DNA of 22,600 nucleotides from CAYLNK01 sp964384675 (GCA_964384675.1 CAYLNK010000072.1:1-22600); one strand, 5' to 3'. Positions 14,310 through 21,926 are shown, counted from the stretch's first letter. The notes: generated by a model from the letters alone, not told the origin. Made by a program: numbers and translations.

Positions 14310-14876
14310 CTACAGCGCCACGTGGAGCTGGATGCCGGTGCGCTTCCTGATGTCGATCTTGAAGACGTCGCCCCCGTCCATCTCCGCGGGCTCCTTCATG
14401 CTCGCGAGCGCCACGACGACCTCGGGGGAGTTCATCGTCAGGCAGGTCACCGGCCGGTCGACGGCGAGCGGGAAGTCGTGCCACGTCCCCTTGTGGAGCA
14501 TCACGCCGTGGCCGGGCGGGAGGACGAAGCAGGTGACGTCGTCGAGCCGGGGGACGTCCTTCCCCTGCTCGTGGTTCGGCCGGCCGAGGACCATCGCGAA
14601 CGGCTGGTCGCCGAGCCCGATGAAGAGCTGGGTCATCCGGAGATGGCGCTCCAGCCAGATGATGTCGCCGCTCCGCTTCGAGATGCGGGCCGAGCGCACC
14701 ACGGCCGAGCCGTTGCACTCGAAGGGGAAGTTGTGCCCCTCCTCGACCGAGCCCTTGTAGAAGGGAATCGTGAGGCCGGCGTTCGGCACCTCGGTGCCGA
14801 TGAAGAGCCCGTACGGCGCGATGCTCTCCCGCGTGGCCGGGACGATGGGGACCTCGACGACCTGGGTCTTCTCCAT
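14310..14876 (-). CDS. Ureidoglycolate lyase (AllA) family protein
   Basis: Cupin-like protein of 188 aa. AllA enzymes split ureidoglycolate into glyoxylate and urea in purine/allantoin breakdown. Family signatures are ERHLRMTQLFIGLGDQPFAMV (from residue 76) and LPPGHGVMLHKGTWHDFPL (from about residue 119), the latter holding the His residues and Trp of the active cleft. It is somewhat longer than E. coli AllA (160 aa), with an extra N-terminal segment (VVEVPIVPATRESIAPYG). First gene of the minus-strand operon: ATG at 14876, preceded by GGAGG 6 nt upstream and a TAGAAT -10-like element. No allantoinase, allantoicase or other ureide-pathway gene is present in the window. Instead the next gene is a ring-opening amidohydrolase, so the true substrate may be another ureido-acid made by that enzyme. 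That link is inference. Confidence 0.88.
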   Translation of the reverse strand: MEKTQVVEVPIVPATRESIAPYGLFIGTEVPNAGLTIPFYKGSVEEGHNFPFECNGSAVVRSARISKRSGDIIWLERHLRMTQLFIGLGDQPFAMVLGRPNHEQGKDVPRLDDVTCFVLPPGHGVMLHKGTWHDFPLAVDRPVTCLTMNSPEVVVALASMKEPAEMDGGDVFKIDIRKRTGIQLHVAL

Positions 14877-14893
14877 CCGGAGCCTCCGTGAGG

Positions 14894-14899
14894 ATTCTA
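14894..14899 (-). promoter_or_regulatory. Candidate -10 element of the ring-opening amidohydrolase operon
   Basis: On the minus strand TAGAAT matches the -10 consensus at 5 of 6 positions and ends 17 nt before the ATG at 14876, with GGAGG between them. A -35 hexamer at the expected distance is not evident. The element lies 17 nt beyond the terminator hairpin of the preceding operon, as expected for a new transcription unit. Confidence 0.5.
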
Positions 14900-14916
14900 G
14901 TGGCCCCGAAAACGAA

Positions 14917-14940
14917 GCGGGCGGCCCGGAGGCCGCCCGC
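14917..14940 (-). terminator. Intrinsic terminator after the secreted two-domain protein gene
   Basis: A perfect 10-bp stem (GCGGGCGGCC paired with GGCCGCCCGC) with a 4-nt loop begins 24 nt past the TGA of the gene at 14965-15669. On the minus strand it is followed by TTCGTTTTCG, a T-rich tail. This is the clearest rho-independent terminator in the window and closes the peptidase-aminotransferase-secreted protein unit. Confidence 0.8.
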
Positions 14941-14964
14941 TCGAAAGGACCGTGGGGCGTGGAA

Positions 14965-15669
14965 TCAGTCGGCCGCGGCCACGTCGGCCCGGACCATCTC
15001 GGAGAGGTGCCGGGTGCCGTCCTCGCGGACGCCGACGACGCGCACGAGGGGGGTCGTTCCCGCCGGGGCCTTGAAGGAGAGCGAGCTGCCGTCCGTCGTC
15101 CCGAGGGACTGGAAGGAGACGCCGCGGTCGAACGAGGCGAGCACCTCGTAAGAGGCGAAGTCGGCGGTGGCCTTCCAGCTGACGGAGAGGCCCTCCTGGC
15201 CGTTCACCTCGGCGAGCGCCGGCGTGGCGACGTCGAGGCGGGCCGCGGCGCCGTTCGCCGGGACGATCCTGAAGCTCGATTCCATCTGCGGGTAGCGGGT
15301 CTCACGGGGCCCGGACCCGCCCTGGCAGCCGAACCGCAGGACGATGAACGCGTCGTCGGAGGGTGTGTTGGGGACGGTCCAGGCGAACTTGCGGACGTTC
15401 GCGTCCATCTCGGGCGTCAGCCGGCGCTGGATGCCGTTCGTGGAGAGGAAGACCTCCTGCTCGCACCAGGAAAGGTCCATGCCCTTCACGAGGCCGGTGA
15501 CCTCCCAGACGATGGTGATGTTGTCTCCCGCACGAAGCTCGGTGCCGGCGGTGGGGTACAGGAGCTTCGCCTGCACGCCAGACGCGGGCGGCGCCGTCCT
15601 CACGGAACCCGCGGTGGCGACGCCGGAAGCAACGGTCAGGACGACGGCAGCGATGATCGTCTTCTTCAT
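14965..15669 (-). CDS. Small secreted protein with two beta-sandwich-like domains
   Basis: Predicted exported protein of 234 aa with a classical signal peptide (MKKTIIAAVVLTVASGVATA, cleavage near Ala20). Residues about 35-135 form a beta-rich domain: KLLYPTAGTELRAGDNITI, then Cys69 and Cys115, which could form a disulfide, and TVPNTPSDDAFIVLRFG. The pattern resembles the Kre9/Knh-type or Ig-like modules of secreted proteins. Residues about 143-230 resemble a fibronectin III-like domain, with LSVSWKAT and YEVLASFDRGVSF. No catalytic motif is seen. The ATG overlaps the stop of the aminotransferase gene by 4 nt and has a strong purine-rich site (GGGGAGGAAGG). A candidate internal promoter lies in the end of the upstream gene, so it may also be transcribed alone. 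A strong terminator follows. Function unknown. Confidence 0.85.
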   Translation of the reverse strand: MKKTIIAAVVLTVASGVATAGSVRTAPPASGVQAKLLYPTAGTELRAGDNITIVWEVTGLVKGMDLSWCEQEVFLSTNGIQRRLTPEMDANVRKFAWTVPNTPSDDAFIVLRFGCQGGSGPRETRYPQMESSFRIVPANGAAARLDVATPALAEVNGQEGLSVSWKATADFASYEVLASFDRGVSFQSLGTTDGSSLSFKAPAGTTPLVRVVGVREDGTRHLSEMVRADVAAAD

Positions 15670-16874
15670 GGTCTTCCTTCCTCCCCTAAAATTAATTGCG
15701 AATTCTGGAGGCCCGTCGAGATCCGGGCAACTGCTTTTTCGAGAATCTTCGGGACCGTGATGAGGCTCACCACGAGGAACGCTTCGAACGGGAAGTCGAA
15801 GAAGTAGCCGGGGTGAACCAGGGTGTCGGCTGACTCGAGGAGCCTGAGCACCAGGTCTTCCTCGGGGACCAGGGCCGGCACGCGCAGGACGGCGGACCAG
15901 CCGCCCCGGTTGGGGAGGACCGAGACGGCGCCTCCTTCGGGGAACGCGGCGTCGAGCCGGTCACGGTTCGCCTCGATCCGCGCCCGCACCGCCGTCACGG
16001 CGCCGGTCGACCAGGAGAGGAGCTCCGGAAGCGCCTGCTGGACCGGTGTCCCGACCGAGAGGTAGGCGTCGGCGATCCACTCGAGCCGGTGGAGCGCCTC
16101 CTCGAGGAGCGCCGGCGGTCCGTTGGCGGCGATCCACCCCAGCTTCAGCTGCGGGAGAGCGGCCGCCTTGGAGAGACCGCCCAGGGAGAAGACGAGCGCG
16201 TCGCCGAGCTCTCCCGCGGCCACGCTTGGGTCGTCCGGGCCGTCGTTCCACCGGTAGTCGAGGAACACCTCGTCGGAGATCACCGCGAAGCCCCGGCGGC
16301 CGGCCAGCTCGAGGAGCCGGAGGAGCTCCTCGCGGCGGAGCGAGGTCCCGGTCGGGTTGTTCGGCGCGACCAGGACCACCGCCGCGACCCGCTTCCCGAG
16401 CCGCTCGACGCGCTGGAGCGCGTCCTCGACGGCGCTCGCGTGGACGCGCCAGCCGTCGGCCGGGTCGAGCGGGTAGCGGTGCAGCTCCACGGACTCCAGC
16501 TCGGCCAGCGCGTCGAGGAGCGGATAGCTCGGGGCGGGGACGAGGACGGCGTCGCCCGGCTCGGCCAGCAGCTTGAGCAGCCAGCCGTACGCCTCGCTCG
16601 AGGAGGCGGAGAGGACGATCCGGTCGGGGCTCACCTTCGCGCGGCGTTCCGCGTACCACGCGGCCACGGCCTCGCGGGCGGAGCGGAGCCCCCGCGGATC
16701 GGGCTCGTACCGGCCGCCTCGCGGGTCCGAGAGGAGGTGGAGGGGCGGCGACAGGTCCAGCCCGACGGCCGTCGGGTTCGAGGCCGTCAGGTCGAGGTAC
16801 GGGCGCGTCCGCTCGGCGAGCGCCCGCGTCAGGCGGTTCGTGGACGCCGCCGCCGGCGTCCGGCGTGAGAACAA
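15666..16874 (-). CDS. Fold-type I PLP-dependent aminotransferase
   Basis: Class I/II aminotransferase, 402 aa, cytosolic. PLP-site residues are visible: the phosphate-cup segment SASSSEAYG (89-97), Asn173 in VAPNNPTGTS, Asp201 in ISDEVFLDY (with Tyr207), and the Schiff-base lysine Lys236 in SLGGLSKAAALPQLKLGW. Eight residues after that Lys, where most relatives carry the phosphate-binding Arg, there is Lys244. The N-terminal LDLTASNPTAVGLDL and the segment GRYEPDPRGLRSAREAVAAWY match the substrate-arm and activation regions of this class. The start is TTG at 16874, 4 nt after the peptidase stop. No ATG or GTG comes before the conserved region, so TTG is accepted, but the ribosome site is weak. 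The end overlaps the secreted-protein gene by 4 nt. The amino-acid substrate cannot be predicted; a link with peptide use by the peptidase is inference. Confidence 0.92.
   Translation of the reverse strand: MFSRRTPAAASTNRLTRALAERTRPYLDLTASNPTAVGLDLSPPLHLLSDPRGGRYEPDPRGLRSAREAVAAWYAERRAKVSPDRIVLSASSSEAYGWLLKLLAEPGDAVLVPAPSYPLLDALAELESVELHRYPLDPADGWRVHASAVEDALQRVERLGKRVAAVVLVAPNNPTGTSLRREELLRLLELAGRRGFAVISDEVFLDYRWNDGPDDPSVAAGELGDALVFSLGGLSKAAALPQLKLGWIAANGPPALLEEALHRLEWIADAYLSVGTPVQQALPELLSWSTGAVTAVRARIEANRDRLDAAFPEGGAVSVLPNRGGWSAVLRVPALVPEEDLVLRLLESADTLVHPGYFFDFPFEAFLVVSLITVPKILEKAVARISTGLQNSQLILGEEGRP
15702..15730 (-). promoter_or_regulatory. Possible internal promoter inside the aminotransferase 3' end
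   Basis: On the minus strand TTGCCC (15730-15725) and CAGAAT (15707-15702) are separated by exactly 17 nt, each matching the sigma-70 hexamers at 4 of 6 positions. They lie beside an AT-rich run (AATTAATTTTAG) that stands out in this GC-rich DNA and overlaps the last codons of the aminotransferase. The predicted start near 15695 would give the secreted-protein gene a leader of about 26 nt containing its ribosome binding site. Confidence 0.4.
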
Positions 16875-16878
16875 CGGC

Positions 16879-19008
16879 CTACTTCTTCGGCCTCACCTGC
16901 GCCGGCTTCTCGTCCTCCTCGGCGAACGTGAGGCTGCGCGACATCTCCACCGGGTCCCACGGCGACGGCGCGCCGCCCAGGTAGCGGTGGAACCAGTCGA
17001 GGTGCGCCGCGTAGTAGAGCGCCATCTCGTACCAGGCCGGCCAGTGGCTCGCCTTCTCGAAGACGACGAGGCGCGACGGCACCTTCATCCGCTGGAGGTC
17101 GGTGAAGAACTCGAGCGACTGCGTGAACGGCACACGGAAGTCCTTCTCGCCGGTGATCACGAGGCACGGAGTCCGGTAGCTCTTGACGTACTCGGAGGGC
17201 GACATCCGCTTGTAGATCTCCGGGTTCTCCCACGGCGCGCCCTTCACGTCCCAGTGCGGGAACCAGAGCTCCTCGGTGGCGCTGTACATCGCCCGCAGGT
17301 CGTAGACGCCCATCATCGACGCGAGCGCGGCGAATCCGAGGTTGTGCCCTTCCAGCCACATCATGGCGTAGCCGCCCCACGACCAGCCCATCGCCCCCAT
17401 CCGCTTCGGGTCGACGTACGGCTGCTTCGCCAGGTACTCCGTGACCTTGCGGATGTCCTCCATCACCTTGCCGTCCCAGTCGCCCGAGATGGCCGCGGTG
17501 TACGCCTGGCCGAAGCCGGTGGAGCCGTGCGGGTTCGGGAACGCCACCACGTAGCCGGAGCCCGGATAGACCTGCCAGTCGCCGCGAAACGAGTCGGACC
17601 ACTGCTGCTGCGGGCCGCCGTGGACGTTCAGGATGACCGGGTACTTCTTCGCCGGGTCGAAGCCGTGAGGCTTGACGATCCACATCTGGACGGGCTTGCC
17701 GCCGGCGCCCGGGACGAACACCTCCTCGGCGGGGCGGATGTCGACCTCGGCCTCCACCTCGGCGTTGTGGGCCGAGAGGGCGCGCTCTCCCGGCAACTTG
17801 ACGTCGAGGCGCCACACCTCGGTGGGGCGGTGGATCTGCTTGCGCACGGTCGCCGCCCAGCTGGCGTCGGGCGCGAGGGAGATCCCGGCCAGCGTGCCGG
17901 TGGACGAGACGGTCGTGATCGCGCCGCTCCTCGGGTCGAGCACCGACAGCGGCGTCCGCGCCTTGACGTCTGCCGTGAAGAAGATCCGGCCGTCCCGCGC
18001 GAACGCGAAGTCGGTGATCCAGTTGTCGAAATTCTCGCTCAGGATCCGCGACGTCCCGCCCTTGCGGTCGACGAGCGCCAGCTTGATGCGGTCCGACTCG
18101 TACCCGGCGGTCGACTGCGTCCGGTACGCGATGGACGCCCCGTCCGGCGAATAGCGCGGCTGGCCGTCCCAGGCGCCGTTCGAGGTGAGCTTGCGGGGCG
18201 AGCGGAGCGCCTCGTCGCTGGCGTCGAGCGTGACGGCGTAGAGGTCGGAGTTGGTCGACATCGCCTGGTCCGCGTCGCGGTTGCTCGCGAAAACCAGCTC
18301 CTTCCCGTCGGGGCTGACGTCGAAGCCGCGGGGCGAGGAGGTGTAGGGCGGCGAGTCGAAGTCGCCCGGCGTGAGGTCCCGCACCTTCCCCGAGGCGAGA
18401 TCGGCGTGCAGCACGTGGACGCGCTTGCCGTCGCGCCAGGCGTCCCAGTGCCGGTAGAGGAGCGTGTCGGCCACGTGCGCCTTGAGCTTCCCGTTCTCGC
18501 GCAGGTCGTCGAGCTTCTTGTTGCAGGCGGCGTCGGCCCCGCACTCGGGGTAGACCTCGGCCACGAAGACCAGGCCCTGGCCGTCCGGGGTGAAGACCGG
18601 GTCGGAGACGCCTCCCGGGAAGCCGGTCTTCCGCTCCGGCTCGCCGCCCCCGGCCGGGAAGACCCAGACCTGCGGCTCGCCGCCGCGCGTCGAGACGAAC
18701 GCCAGGCGCCCGTCGGGCGCGAAGAACGGCGACTCGTCGCGCCCGTCGGCGAACGTCAGGCGGCGGGCGTCCTTCCCGTCGGCATCGACGCGCCAGAGGC
18801 TCGCGGTCCGTTTGGTCGCCTTCAGATCGGTGGTCGAGACCGAGTAGACGACGCTCGCGCCGTCGGGCGAGACCGCGGCCCCGGAGACGGTCTTCAGGCG
18901 GTAGAGGTCCTCGATCCGGAAGGCGCGCTTGCCGTCCGCCAGGCCGGTCCCCGGCAAAGCGAGGGCGGTGCCGAGGGTGACGGCGAGGGCGGCGTTCGTG
19001 AGCTGCAT
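16879..19008 (-). CDS. Exported S9 (prolyl oligopeptidase-type) peptidase
   Basis: Serine peptidase of clan SC family S9, 709 aa, with a signal peptide (residues 1 to about 25, ending LPGTGLADG), so likely periplasmic or secreted. Residues about 30-430 form a beta-propeller with PD40-type repeats (AVSPDGASVVYSVS, FFAPDGRLAFVSTRGG, VFTPDGQGLVFVAE, RYSPDGASIAYRTQ). The C-terminal alpha/beta-hydrolase domain carries HGGPQQQW, nucleophile Ser543 in GWSWGGYAM, Asp623 in TGEKDFRVPF and His655 in KASHWPAW; the spacing is that of acylaminoacyl-peptidase/DPP-like S9 enzymes. ATG at 19008 preceded by AGGAGG with 6-nt spacing; an in-frame GTG one codon upstream is less well placed. First gene of a unit with the aminotransferase 4 nt downstream. 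Divergent from the Ser/Thr kinase gene across 78 nt. The family cleaves short peptides; exact specificity is not deducible. Confidence 0.95.
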   Translation of the reverse strand: MQLTNAALAVTLGTALALPGTGLADGKRAFRIEDLYRLKTVSGAAVSPDGASVVYSVSTTDLKATKRTASLWRVDADGKDARRLTFADGRDESPFFAPDGRLAFVSTRGGEPQVWVFPAGGGEPERKTGFPGGVSDPVFTPDGQGLVFVAEVYPECGADAACNKKLDDLRENGKLKAHVADTLLYRHWDAWRDGKRVHVLHADLASGKVRDLTPGDFDSPPYTSSPRGFDVSPDGKELVFASNRDADQAMSTNSDLYAVTLDASDEALRSPRKLTSNGAWDGQPRYSPDGASIAYRTQSTAGYESDRIKLALVDRKGGTSRILSENFDNWITDFAFARDGRIFFTADVKARTPLSVLDPRSGAITTVSSTGTLAGISLAPDASWAATVRKQIHRPTEVWRLDVKLPGERALSAHNAEVEAEVDIRPAEEVFVPGAGGKPVQMWIVKPHGFDPAKKYPVILNVHGGPQQQWSDSFRGDWQVYPGSGYVVAFPNPHGSTGFGQAYTAAISGDWDGKVMEDIRKVTEYLAKQPYVDPKRMGAMGWSWGGYAMMWLEGHNLGFAALASMMGVYDLRAMYSATEELWFPHWDVKGAPWENPEIYKRMSPSEYVKSYRTPCLVITGEKDFRVPFTQSLEFFTDLQRMKVPSRLVVFEKASHWPAWYEMALYYAAHLDWFHRYLGGAPSPWDPVEMSRSLTFAEEDEKPAQVRPKK

Positions 19009-19042
19009 CACATTCCTCCTGACGGGCTCCCGTGGACGCGCC

Positions 19043-19048
19043 AGTTTA
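19043..19048 (-). promoter_or_regulatory. Weak candidate -10 element for the S9 peptidase gene
   Basis: TAAACT on the minus strand matches the -10 consensus at 4 of 6 positions and would give a leader of about 27 nt including AGGAGG (19020-19015). No -35 is evident. It is listed because the 78-nt divergent gap must contain a promoter for this gene. Confidence 0.25.
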
Positions 19049-19071
19049 CGGCTCCGCCACGGGCGGGCTTC

Positions 19072-19077
19072 TATACT
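19072..19077 (+). promoter_or_regulatory. -10-like element before the leaderless Ser/Thr kinase gene
   Basis: TATACT matches the -10 consensus at 5 of 6 positions and ends 9 nt before the ATG at 19087, so transcription would start at about 19084, within a few bases of the start codon. No Shine-Dalgarno lies in the intervening TGGATGGGCC. A TTTACG upstream (19045-19050) is too far (21 nt) to be a normal -35. Confidence 0.5.
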
Positions 19078-19086
19078 GGATGGGCC

Positions 19087-21795
19087 ATGCCTCCGCCTGG
19101 TCCCGTGCCGCAGCGCGTCGGGCGCTACGACGTCGTCCGCCCGATCGGGCACGGCGGCATGGGCGACGTCTACCTCGCGCGCGACCCGACGCTGGAGCGC
19201 CTCGTCGCGATCAAGGTCCTCGTCGCGGCGCTCTCCACAGACTCCACGATGCGGGCCCGCTTCATGAGCGAGGCGCGGGCGATCGCCGCGCTCAACCACC
19301 CCAACATCGTCACGATCCACGAGATCGGTCTGACCGGCGAGGCCGATCCCGACCTCCCTCCCTCGGTCCCGTACCTGGTGATGGAGCACGTGGACGGCGA
19401 GTCGCTCTTCCGCATCCTCGAGGCGCGCCGCCTGCGGATGGAGGAGGCGCTGTCTCTCGCCATCCAGGTGGTGGACGGCCTGCGGGCCGCGCACCAGCAG
19501 CGGCTCATCCACCGGGACATCAAGCCGTCGAACCTGATGGTCACGAGGGACGGCCGGGTGAAGATCCTCGACTTCGGCCTCTCCAAGCTCCTGCGCGACA
19601 ACGCCGAGTCGAGCGAGGCGGCGCTGAAGCTGACGGCCGAGGGGATGATCGCGGGGACGGCGGAGTACCTCAGCCCCGAGCAGGCGCTCGGCAAGCCGGT
19701 CGACGCGCGCTCGGACCTCTTCTCGTTCGGGATCGTCCTTTTCGAGATGCTCACCGGCGAGCACCCGTTCGAGGGGAAGAGCACGACCGAGAAGATCGCC
19801 AACATCCTGACCCAGCCGAAGCGGCAGTGGCCGTCCGGCGTCCAGGTCCCGGCCACGTTCAAGGGGATCGTCGACCGCGCGCTCCAGAAGGAGCTCGACG
19901 CCCGCTACCCGAGCGCCGAGGACCTCCTCGTCGACCTCGAGACGGCCCGCCGGGAGCTGCCGTCGGGAGCGGTCTCGGTGCCGATGCTCGTGCCGCCGCT
20001 CTCGCAGGTACTGGCGGTGCCGAAGCGCCGCGCCTGGCTCGCCCCCACGGTCCTCGCCGGCGTCTTGGCGGTGGCCGTGGTGGGGCTGCTCCTCGCCCGC
20101 CGGGTGAAGCCCGTCCCCGCGGCGCCGCCCGCGCTCAAGCCCGTGCCGCTCACCACCTCGGCGGGTCTCGACGTCTTCCCGACGTTCTCGCCCGACGGCA
20201 ACACCATCGCGTTCGCCTCCGACCGGACGGGGAAGTTCGAGATCTACGCGCGCCAGATGATCACGGGCGGCTCCGAGGTGGCGGTCACCGCCGACGGGGG
20301 CCAGAACCTCCAGCCCGCCTGGTCACCCGACGGGATGAGCCTGGCGTACGTCTCGAAGGACAAGGGCGGAGTCTGGGTCGTGCCGGCGCTCGGGGGCGTG
20401 GCCCGGCGTCTCACGGAGTTCGGCTCGCGTCCCGCCTGGTCGGCGGACGGCGCGTTCCTGACGTTCCAGTCGGACGGCGTCTCGGACCTGAACGCCGGCG
20501 CCTTCCCGGCGCTCCCTCCCTCCACGCTCTGGATCGTTCCCGCGGCCGGCGGAAAGCCGACCCCGGTCACCCAGCCGGGTGTCCCGCCGGGCGGGCACGG
20601 CTCGCCCGTCTTCTCCCCCGACGGCAGGAAGCTGCTCTTCGTCTCCTACGTGCGCCCGCGCTCCGAGCTCTGGACCGTGAACCGCGACGGCACCGGGGCC
20701 ACGCAGGTCGGGAAGAGCCTGCCGTTCTACTTCGACCCGATCTACACGCCCGACGGCAAGGCGATCTACTTCGGCTCCGCCCCGCCGAACAGCGCGTCGG
20801 GGACGGGCAAGGGCCTCTGGAAGCTCACGCTCGACGCGGACGGCAAGCCTCAGGGGGACCCGGTCGAGGTGCTCAGCATCGGGCTTGCCAGCGTGCGGCA
20901 TCTGGCGTTCTCGAAGGACGGCCGGCGGCTCGCCTACAGCGCGCTCACCACGTCGAGCAACATCTGGTCGGCGCCCGTCGGGGGAGGCTCGCCGACGCCC
21001 CTCACCACCGGCATCGCCCGCAACTCGCGCCCCGCCTTCTCGCCGGACGGCTCGCGGATCGCGTTCGGCTCGTGGCGCACGTACCAGAACAACGACATCT
21101 GGGTGATGGATGCCGACGGCGGCCACGCCCGCCAGCTGACGACCGACCCATCCTCCGACGACTTCCCGACGTGGTTCCCGACCGGGGACCGGATCGCGTT
21201 CCTCTCGACACGGCGCGGGCCGCTCGGTCTCTTCTCGATCCCGGCGGAAGGGGGCGTCGAGAAGCTCCTGGCCGACCTCGGGCCGGACGCCGAGTCGGGG
21301 CGGCTCTCGCCAGACGCGACCCGCATCGCCTACAACTCCAAGAAGGGCGGCAAGACCGTCAACGTCTGGGTCTCGAAGGCCGACGGCACGGCCGCCCGCC
21401 AGCTCACCTTCGACGAGGAGCTGATGGGCTTCCCGTGCTGGTCGCCCGACGGCAAGCTCCTCGCCGTGGAGATGAAGCGGGGCGACGACTTCCACATCGC
21501 GGTCGTGCCGAGCGAGGGCGGATCGCCCGAGCAGCTGACATTCGCCAAGGGGACCGACTGGCCGCACAGCTTCTTCGCCGACGGGGACCGCATCGTCTTC
21601 GCCGGGCAGCGGGACGGCTACTGGAACGTCTGGACCGTCTCGCGCTCGACCCGCAAGGAGACGCGGATCACGAGCTACCAGAAGATCAACATGTACGTCC
21701 GATACCCCGAGGTGTCGCCGAAGGGGGACCGGATCGTCTACGAGCACGCGGAGACGACGGGGAACGTCTGGACGGCGGAGCTTCCGAAGCCGTAG
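19087..21795 (+). CDS. Membrane Ser/Thr protein kinase with extracytoplasmic PD40 beta-propeller
   Basis: Receptor-like Hanks-type kinase, 902 aa. The kinase domain (about residues 14-290) has the glycine loop IGHGGMGDVYLAR, Lys43 in AIKVL, catalytic HRDIKPSN (Asp144), DFG (162-164), and the P+1 segment GTAEYLSPEQ; all key residues are present, so it should be active. A juxtamembrane linker leads to one transmembrane helix (about 318-337), followed by a Pro-rich stretch. An outer beta-propeller (about 355-902) is built of PD40/TolB-like repeats such as TFSPDGNTIAFASDRTG, VFSPDGRKLLFVSY, AFSPDGSRIAFGSW and CWSPDGKLLAVEMK. The ATG at 19087 begins just before the conserved kinase core; the open frame back to 16573 is antisense to other genes. 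Shares a divergent 78-nt promoter region with the S9 peptidase, whose own propeller is of the same PD40 type. This architecture is frequent in Acidobacteriota. Signal and targets unknown. Confidence 0.95.
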   Translation: MPPPGPVPQRVGRYDVVRPIGHGGMGDVYLARDPTLERLVAIKVLVAALSTDSTMRARFMSEARAIAALNHPNIVTIHEIGLTGEADPDLPPSVPYLVMEHVDGESLFRILEARRLRMEEALSLAIQVVDGLRAAHQQRLIHRDIKPSNLMVTRDGRVKILDFGLSKLLRDNAESSEAALKLTAEGMIAGTAEYLSPEQALGKPVDARSDLFSFGIVLFEMLTGEHPFEGKSTTEKIANILTQPKRQWPSGVQVPATFKGIVDRALQKELDARYPSAEDLLVDLETARRELPSGAVSVPMLVPPLSQVLAVPKRRAWLAPTVLAGVLAVAVVGLLLARRVKPVPAAPPALKPVPLTTSAGLDVFPTFSPDGNTIAFASDRTGKFEIYARQMITGGSEVAVTADGGQNLQPAWSPDGMSLAYVSKDKGGVWVVPALGGVARRLTEFGSRPAWSADGAFLTFQSDGVSDLNAGAFPALPPSTLWIVPAAGGKPTPVTQPGVPPGGHGSPVFSPDGRKLLFVSYVRPRSELWTVNRDGTGATQVGKSLPFYFDPIYTPDGKAIYFGSAPPNSASGTGKGLWKLTLDADGKPQGDPVEVLSIGLASVRHLAFSKDGRRLAYSALTTSSNIWSAPVGGGSPTPLTTGIARNSRPAFSPDGSRIAFGSWRTYQNNDIWVMDADGGHARQLTTDPSSDDFPTWFPTGDRIAFLSTRRGPLGLFSIPAEGGVEKLLADLGPDAESGRLSPDATRIAYNSKKGGKTVNVWVSKADGTAARQLTFDEELMGFPCWSPDGKLLAVEMKRGDDFHIAVVPSEGGSPEQLTFAKGTDWPHSFFADGDRIVFAGQRDGYWNVWTVSRSTRKETRITSYQKINMYVRYPEVSPKGDRIVYEHAETTGNVWTAELPKP

Positions 21796-21926
21796 CGGCC
21801 GGAGTACGATTCCCGGGCCCGTCCGCGGGCGCCGATGAGACGCTGAAGACCCGCCTCCCGTCCGCTCCGTCCCGGTGAGCGCCCGCCATTGGCGCCGCGC
21901 TCCCGGTCTCATCAGGCGAGGTCTCC

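Noticed and set aside
16573..19086. N-terminal extension of 838 codons in frame with the Ser/Thr kinase
   Set aside because: It runs antisense to the peptidase and aminotransferase, has no recognisable domain, and a -10 element with ATG lies directly before the kinase core.
21825..21840. Possible terminator hairpin after the kinase gene (GCCCG/CGGGC)
   Set aside because: The stem is only 5 bp with no T-run, and such inverted repeats occur by chance in this GC-rich sequence.
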